Shown here: one piece after another, positions 50,855-51,504 of the stretch
Position numbering within the stretch: position 1 is the stretch's first letter
Layout of the letters: each line of letters begins with the position of its first letter
Translations under genes and position numbers: made by a program
Source: Oscillospiraceae bacterium
Lineage (GTDB): Bacteria > Bacillota_A > Clostridia > Oscillospirales > Oscillospiraceae
Direction: 5' to 3'
Assembly (NCBI GenBank): GCA_017408725.1
Contig: JAFQUA010000038.1
Location: 1-51,504 of the forward strand
DNA length: 51,504 nucleotides
Notes under the pieces: generated by a model
Told to the model about the DNA's origin: nothing
The model's database searches: none
Seen by the model: only the letters and a program-made list of their open reading frames with translations

Positions 50855-51295
50855 GTGACGGAAAAAGAATATGGAAAACTGGTGCAGGAGCTTGCGCCTA
50901 AATCGCCGATAAAGAAGGACTGTATCAATGCGTTCTGGATTGGCGGGCTGATCTGTGTGCTGGGGCAGTTGGCGATTAACGGCTATACAGCGATGGGACT
51001 GGAAAAACAGGATGCATCAACCGCAGCATCCATGAGTCTTGTTGTGCTGTCCGCACTGTTGACGGGGTTAAGCTTGTACGATAATATTGCGAAATATGCG
51101 GGGGCAGGCACCTTGGTGCCAATCACAGGCTTCGCAAATGCCATTGCATCCCCGGCAATTGAATTTAAAACAGAGGGCTTTATTTTGGGCGTGGGCGCGA
51201 AGATGTTTACAATAGCGGGGCCGGTTATTGTATACGGCGTGGGTGCAAGTGTAGTTTACGGGCTTGTTTATTGTATTTGTCAGATGCTGAAATAA
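50855..51295 (+). CDS. spoVAC: Stage V sporulation protein AC
   Basis: 146 residues from a GTG six bases after GGAGGG; the reading M-T-E-K-E-Y-G-K matches the family start better than in-frame codons upstream. Membrane channel subunit of the SpoVA complex with about four transmembrane segments. Signature parts are LAPKSPIKKDCINAFWIGG, ICVLGQ, KYAGAGTLVPITGFANA and EGFILGVGAKMFTIAGPVI. It is far from spoVAD-spoVAE and on the other strand. No clear sigma-G promoter was found upstream. Confidence 0.95.
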   Translation: MTEKEYGKLVQELAPKSPIKKDCINAFWIGGLICVLGQLAINGYTAMGLEKQDASTAASMSLVVLSALLTGLSLYDNIAKYAGAGTLVPITGFANAIASPAIEFKTEGFILGVGAKMFTIAGPVIVYGVGASVVYGLVYCICQMLK

Positions 51296-51315
51296 GGAAA
51301 AGCTTGCCCAAGCGG

Positions 51316-51504
51316 TTAAGCATTTTCATTGTTTTGATTTATCAAAGTCAACCCCCCGGTTTTACCCAATGTCATTAAGTTAGTGACAAGGCCAAGAGGT
51401 AAATTAAACGAAACGAGAGCATCTAAGACAGGAAACTGTTTTGGATGCTCTTTTTCTGCAAAAAGAGCATGACAAGTAAGCGGATCAGAGGATCCGCTTA
51501 AAAA
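51316..51504 (-). CDS. Possible partial ORF entering from the right edge
   Basis: On the minus strand a frame is open from the window edge to a TAA at 51318-51316 (62 codons). It reads ...CHALFAEKEHPKQFPV, then LDALVSFNLPLGLVTN and ends NQNNENA. The composition looks protein-like and the absence of stops is mildly unlikely by chance. However, it runs through two hairpins with a terminator-like T-run on the plus strand. It may be a gene end, a repeat element or noise. No family recognised. Confidence 0.3.
   Translation of the reverse strand, partial: FLSGSSDPLTCHALFAEKEHPKQFPVLDALVSFNLPLGLVTNLMTLGKTGGLTLINQNNENA
51416..51470 (+). terminator. Overlapping hairpins downstream of spoVAC
   Basis: GAGCATC...GATGCTC followed by TTTTT forms a terminator (51416-51456). 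ATGCTCTTTTT/AAAAAGAGCAT (51445-51470) forms an alternative 11-bp stem using its right arm, so the two exclude each other. A further GCGGATC/GATCCGC hairpin ends the window. Confidence 0.55.

Overview
The window looks like a chromosome segment of an anaerobic, spore-forming member of the Clostridia, possibly an Oscillospiraceae-like gut lineage. This rests on the sporulation and germination genes spoIIR, spoVAC, spoVAD and spoVAE, a T-box in front of pheST, AddAB instead of RecBCD, IreB, a type III glutamine synthetase, and surface proteins with Big_2 domains and Thr/Pro stalks. Species cannot be told from the sequence. I saw no tRNA, rRNA, CRISPR array, prophage or complete insertion sequence.

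Layout. 1-2062: the 5' part of a large secreted DNRLRE-type protein running off the left edge, then a gene-poor stretch with an autonomous-looking plus-strand transcription unit. 2070-9670: a membrane-anchored polysaccharide-deacetylase-like protein, type III glutamine synthetase, a PLP aminotransferase, a secreted transglutaminase-like protein and a GtrA protein. 9732-17833: one eight-gene minus-strand operon, aroF-tyrA-aroB-aroA-aroC-pheA-aroE/aroK fusion-aroQ, which covers the shikimate pathway and both prephenate branches. 17903-24476: a eukaryotic-like kinase-fold membrane protein, a zinc-ribbon/Big_2 membrane protein, a DUF378 protein, ispE and spoIIR. 24604-33010: addB-addA converging on spoVAD-spoVAE plus a tiny Asn/Gln-only gene. 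33125-35406: GNAT, NlpC/P60, a small unknown protein and IreB. 35498-39268: pheS-pheT under a T-box. 39282-46528: small membrane proteins, an AbrB-like/PLP lyase/DMT operon, a lipoprotein, a YugP-type peptidase, a TIGR04255 protein and a radical SAM protein. 46649-51504: a sigma factor coupled to a beta-propeller membrane protein, a GH3 enzyme, spoVAC, and an unexplained right edge.

The strongest finding is in front of aroF. A sigma-A-like promoter is followed by a good Shine-Dalgarno site and a 20-residue leader peptide with six Phe and four Tyr codons, then an intrinsic terminator whose left arm can pair with an earlier segment. This is the architecture of ribosome-mediated attenuation. In the same window pheST uses a T-box with a UUC specifier, so two different mechanisms appear to read Phe-tRNA charging. 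Other points of interest are two related terminator/promoter hybrid elements whose hairpin loop is the -35 box of the next gene, a recurrent TTGCAT -35 hexamer, an N/Q-only protein in the spoVA cluster, a split spoVA set, a sigma factor translationally coupled to a beta-propeller protein, and an undescribed transcription unit at 1657-2062.
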